Positions 36,549 to 39,568 of a DNA stretch of 39,568 bases are shown piece after piece; the stretch's first letter is position 1, and each line of letters starts with the position of its first letter. A program made the position numbers and the translations under genes. The notes beneath the pieces were generated by a model. The model saw only the letters and a program-made list of their open reading frames with translations. It had not been told where the DNA came from and ran no database searches. The DNA comes from an uncultured Halieaceae bacterium (lineage in GTDB: Bacteria > Pseudomonadota > Gammaproteobacteria > Pseudomonadales > Halieaceae): the NCBI GenBank assembly GCA_913052635.1, contig CAJXDE010000008.1, positions 1-39,568 of the forward strand, in the 5' to 3' direction.

Positions 36549-37363
36549 AGTTGTTCCCAGACTCCCGTGCCCTCGGGAATCGTCGAGACCTCGACGCCCA
36601 GTCCCGCACCGTAGGGTGAGTCACGGTGAAAGTCCGATCCGACAGAAACCCGCAAGTCACGCTCCCTGACCAAACGCCATAGGGTATCCGCATCACCCGG
36701 TTTTGGCCGACCATTAATAACCTCAAGTGCCACGCCGCCGGCATCGCAAAAAGCATCGGTCAGCGCCCGCAGCCGGGTCGCCGTCATTTTGTATTCGAGG
36801 GGATGCGCCAATACCGCGAGCCCCCCGGAAGCGGTAATCGTCGCCACGGTGTCATCCAGCGCCGGCCATAGCAACGAGATATCACCCGGCTTGCCGCGAC
36901 CCAGAAACCGCTTGAACGCCATTTCCACGCTCTCAACGTGCCCCGCCAGCTCCATCCAGCGGGCGAAATGCGGCCGACCTATCTGTCCGCCCTCTGCGAC
37001 CGCCATCGCACCTGCCAATGCACCCGGCATACCGCTCCGATCCAGCTTGTGTGCGATTTTTTCGGCGCGAGCTCGGCGGGCTTTGTCCAGACCTTCGAGA
37101 TGACGCGTCATGGCAGGGGCAGCCGGATCAAAGTCAAGTCCAACTATGTGGATGCCTACCCGACCCCACTGGCATGAGAGCTCGACGCCACTGATCAATT
37201 CCAGTCCCGATGGCACCGACTGGCAGACGCTCAGATACCCTGCAATCGTGTCGTGATCCGTGATCGCCATACGACGGACACCACCGCGGGCGGCACGATC
37301 AACCAAATCACGCGCGCTCAGGGCGCCATCAGAAGCTGCACTATGTGTGTGGAAGTCGATCAC
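36545..37363 (-). CDS. PHP-domain phosphoesterase (YciV/RNase AM-like)
   Basis: IDFHTHSAASDGALSARDLVDRAARGGVRRMAITDHDTIAGY. Likely GTG start near 37363; the track's ATG at 37480 would add an atypical N-terminus. Confidence 0.82.
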   Translation of the reverse strand: MIDFHTHSAASDGALSARDLVDRAARGGVRRMAITDHDTIAGYLSVCQSVPSGLELISGVELSCQWGRVGIHIVGLDFDPAAPAMTRHLEGLDKARRARAEKIAHKLDRSGMPGALAGAMAVAEGGQIGRPHFARWMELAGHVESVEMAFKRFLGRGKPGDISLLWPALDDTVATITASGGLAVLAHPLEYKMTATRLRALTDAFCDAGGVALEVINGRPKPGDADTLWRLVRERDLRVSVGSDFHRDSPYGAGLGVEVSTIPEGTGVWEQL

Positions 37364-37482
37364 GGCAATCTCTACACTGCGCCCGAAGCAGGTAGCGGAC
37401 CCACCGGGCTGAGGAGCAAGGCGGGATTGTCTACCATAGTCGAAGTGATAGCGAGCGTTGCGGCGCGGGATCGAACCCATCT

Positions 37483-38088
37483 ATGAAACAACTGCTGGAA
37501 TTCCTGCCTCTGGTGCTTTTTTTCGGCGCCTACCAGATGGACGGCGAGATCGTTACCGTTGGCGGCTGGTCACATACCTTCGATGGCATTTTCAGCGCCA
37601 CGGCGGTGTTGATGGTGAGCAGCGTCATCGTTTGGCTACTGGCCTCCGCCTTGTCGAGGCAGAACGAGCGGCGCCTTATGTGGATGGCGATCGCTGTGGT
37701 GGTCTTCGGTGCTGCAACCCTGATTCTGAGAGACCAGCGGTTCATTCAATGGAAGCCCACCGTGTTCAATTGGGTGCTGGCGGTGGTGTTCCTCGGCTCC
37801 CAATTCATGAGCGATCGCAATCTGCTAGAGCGACTATTGGGCGGTCAGCTGTCCCTGACCCGCCGGGTCTGGGCTCAACTGAATACGCTGTGGATCGGCA
37901 ACTTCACCCTCGTCGGGGCGCTGAATTTATTCGTAGCCTATCAATACGAGGAAGCCTTCTGGGTGTCCTACAAGCTGTATTCGAGTATCGGCTTCACGGT
38001 TGTGTTGATGTTACTCACGATCCTCATTGTTGCCCCGCACCTAAAGGAACAACAGGCGGTGGAAAACGAACAGGCTGGGGGCTCGTGA
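37483..38088 (+). CDS. yciB: Septation/inner-membrane protein YciB (IspZ)
   Basis: MKQLLEFLPLVLFFGAYQMD... five-TM protein with WxxLNxLW and NLFVAY motifs. Confidence 0.9.
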   Translation: MKQLLEFLPLVLFFGAYQMDGEIVTVGGWSHTFDGIFSATAVLMVSSVIVWLLASALSRQNERRLMWMAIAVVVFGAATLILRDQRFIQWKPTVFNWVLAVVFLGSQFMSDRNLLERLLGGQLSLTRRVWAQLNTLWIGNFTLVGALNLFVAYQYEEAFWVSYKLYSSIGFTVVLMLLTILIVAPHLKEQQAVENEQAGGS

Positions 38089-38828
38089 TGGCGCCGTTGA
38101 TGACGCTCTCCCTGACAAGGGTACTCTCTGCAATGCTGTCCGCCGCAACAAAAAGCACCTCAATTTGGCTGTTGCTCGCGGTAAATCTGGTCAGCCTGCC
38201 TGCGGCCAATGCTCAGGACACCCAATACATCAGCGACATGGTGCTGGTCCCCGTGCGCAGCGGGGCGGGCTCAGAGTTTCGTATCGTGAATCGCGGACTG
38301 CCGTCGGGTACCGCGCTGCTAATATACGGACAAAGCGACGACGGCGAGTGGACAGAAGTCGAAACCCGCGGTGGCACGCGTGGCTGGATTCCAACCCAAT
38401 ACCTCCAGAAAGAGCCGCCGGCGGGATTATTGATCAATGATATGAGACTGGAACTCGAGCAGGTCCGGGGCGAGCGCGACCGCGTGGTCAGTCAACTGAA
38501 CCAAAGTTTCAGCGAAGTCGATGAAGCCGACGAGACCATTGTCAGCTTGACGACCCAATTGGAGAGCGCCGAGGCGGAACTGACAGAGGTCAAGCGTGTC
38601 TCTGCTGCGGCACTGGATCTCGACCTGATGAATCAACAACTGGTCGCCGAGCTTGAGTCCGAGCGATCGGATGCGGATCTGCTACGGTTGGAAAACGTGA
38701 GGCTGCGCGAGCGCATCGCCAATAATCAGATCATGGATGGGGCCCTTGCCGTGCTGTTGGGCGTCATTTTGGCTGTGGTTGCACCCAGACTGTGGCCTAA
38801 GAAAAAGCGCCAGGACGGCTGGTCATGA
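38088..38828 (+). CDS. SH3 domain protein, TIGR04211-like, with signal peptide, coiled coil and C-terminal TM
   Basis: Signal peptide ...LVSLPAANAQ; DTQYISDMVLVPVRSGAGSEFRIVNRGLPSGTALLIYG...GGTRGWIPTQYLQKEP; heptad-rich region; C-terminal TM plus KKKR. Start overlaps the yciB stop. Confidence 0.85.
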   Translation: MAPLMTLSLTRVLSAMLSAATKSTSIWLLLAVNLVSLPAANAQDTQYISDMVLVPVRSGAGSEFRIVNRGLPSGTALLIYGQSDDGEWTEVETRGGTRGWIPTQYLQKEPPAGLLINDMRLELEQVRGERDRVVSQLNQSFSEVDEADETIVSLTTQLESAEAELTEVKRVSAAALDLDLMNQQLVAELESERSDADLLRLENVRLRERIANNQIMDGALAVLLGVILAVVAPRLWPKKKRQDGWS

Positions 38829-39466
38829 CGGAGATGAGCATGAGAAACATGACAAACCTTTTACCCGGACTGTTGAGCTATTTGCTCGCAGCAATCCTGA
38901 GCGTCTCAATGAGCGTGGCGCAGGCCCAATCGGATGACTCAGCGGAGAATCCCCGGGTACTCATGAAAACTACCGATGGCGATATTACGATCGAATTATT
39001 TGCCGACAAGTCACCGATCACCGTCGAGAACTTCCTGCGTTACGTCGACGATGGGCACTACGACGGCACCGTTTTTCACCGCGTGATCCCCAACTTCATG
39101 ATTCAGGGAGGTGGTTTCGACGCCTACCTCAAGGAAAAAGAGACGCGGGACCCCATCGTGAATGAATCGAAGAACAAGCTGCACAACGTGCGCGGCACGC
39201 TGGCAATGGCGCGCACCAGTGACCCGGACTCGGCTGCCGCACAGTTTTTCATTAATCAACGCAGCAATCTGCGTCTGGACTGGTCAGGAGGTAAAGACGG
39301 CTACACCGTGTTCGGAGAGGTGCTCGAAGGGATGCAGGTTGTTGACATCATCTCACTGACTGACACGGGTTCAGCGCAGGCGCAAACTACGCGTGGCCCC
39401 ACCATTTTTCAGGATGTGCCGGTGCAGCCGATCGTGGTCCTATCCGTGACCCGACTGGCCCCGTGA
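38825..39466 (+). CDS. Cyclophilin-type peptidyl-prolyl cis-trans isomerase, exported
   Basis: Signal peptide, then VLMKTTDGDITIELFADKSPITVENFLRYVDDGHYDGTVFHRVIPNFMIQGGGFD...AQFFIN. Confidence 0.92.
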   Translation: MTEMSMRNMTNLLPGLLSYLLAAILSVSMSVAQAQSDDSAENPRVLMKTTDGDITIELFADKSPITVENFLRYVDDGHYDGTVFHRVIPNFMIQGGGFDAYLKEKETRDPIVNESKNKLHNVRGTLAMARTSDPDSAAAQFFINQRSNLRLDWSGGKDGYTVFGEVLEGMQVVDIISLTDTGSAQAQTTRGPTIFQDVPVQPIVVLSVTRLAP

Positions 39467-39568
39467 TTCAACTCAGCATCAATCTCAACAAGATTGCGCT
39501 GATACGGAACGCTCGAGACACCCGGCATCCGGACCCCTGCGACTTCGCGGCCGAAGTCATTCACGCCG
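39463..39568 (+). CDS. pdxJ: Pyridoxine 5'-phosphate synthase, N-terminal fragment (runs off window)
   Basis: GTG start overlapping the PPIase stop (GTGA). Translation VIQLSINLNKIALIRNARDTRHPDPCDFAAEVIHA has the PdxJ N-terminal pattern (SxNxNKIAxxRNxR...PD). Not in the supplied ORF track. Confidence 0.8.
   Translation, partial: MIQLSINLNKIALIRNARDTRHPDPCDFAAEVIHA

Noticed and set aside
37364-37480. N-terminal extension of the PHP phosphoesterase to ATG 37480
   Set aside because: The extra 39 residues are Arg-rich and atypical; PHP proteins start just before IDFHTHS, where a GTG is available.
37458-38087. N-terminal extension of the SH3-protein ORF across yciB
   Set aside because: Frame is merely open under yciB; the real start is ATG 38088, which is followed by a signal peptide and overlaps the yciB stop.
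1-39568. CRISPR arrays, tRNA/rRNA genes, transposases, integrases or toxin-antitoxin modules
   Set aside because: None seen by eye: no regularly spaced direct repeats, no tRNA-like cloverleaf or CCA-ending segment recognised, no mobile-element protein in the ORF list. A tRNAscan/ISfinder run would be needed to exclude small ones.

Overview
This 39.6 kb window is a gene-dense gammaproteobacterial chromosome segment. Product types and gene order resemble the OM60/NOR5 (Halieaceae) or Pseudomonas-like lineages; that placement is inference. Left to right: (1) the 3' end of an NADP-type glutamate dehydrogenase with a clear rho-independent terminator. (2) A scarred region holding a chimeric ORF: NQO-like N-terminus, then amidase-like N-terminus, then an antisense Tat-signal N-terminus resembling SoxC. 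It is followed by a DsrE-like/SoxS-like thioredoxin gene pair, and I read the whole as a possible eroded sulfur-oxidation locus. (3) A compact, incomplete Atu-like acyl-CoA carboxylation cluster (AtuA/DUF1446, AtuC-like, AtuE-like, AtuF-like) with an added MDMPI/TIGR03084-type metal-binding protein. A divergent TetR regulator and a near-perfect 37-bp operator palindrome precede it; an enoyl-CoA hydratase and a large acyl-CoA dehydrogenase lie nearby. (4) A conserved housekeeping block on the minus strand: gyrA-serC-pheA-tyrA-aroA-cmk-rpsA, ihfB-lapA-lapB-pyrF, comEA-like, and three O-antigen/lipid-carrier genes (epimerase, GT4, WbpM-like). (5) mtaD-like, ubiG, mupP-like and yciK-like genes on the plus strand, convergent with PHP phosphoesterase, yciO-like, scpA, scpB and rluB on the minus strand. 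(6) yciB/ispZ, an SH3-domain protein, a secreted cyclophilin and the 5' end of pdxJ. I found no rRNA, tRNA, CRISPR array or intact mobile element. The most interesting parts are the relic sox-like/chimeric region (about 0.3-2.1 kb) and the Atu-like/MDMPI cluster with its operator (about 2.2-12.9 kb).
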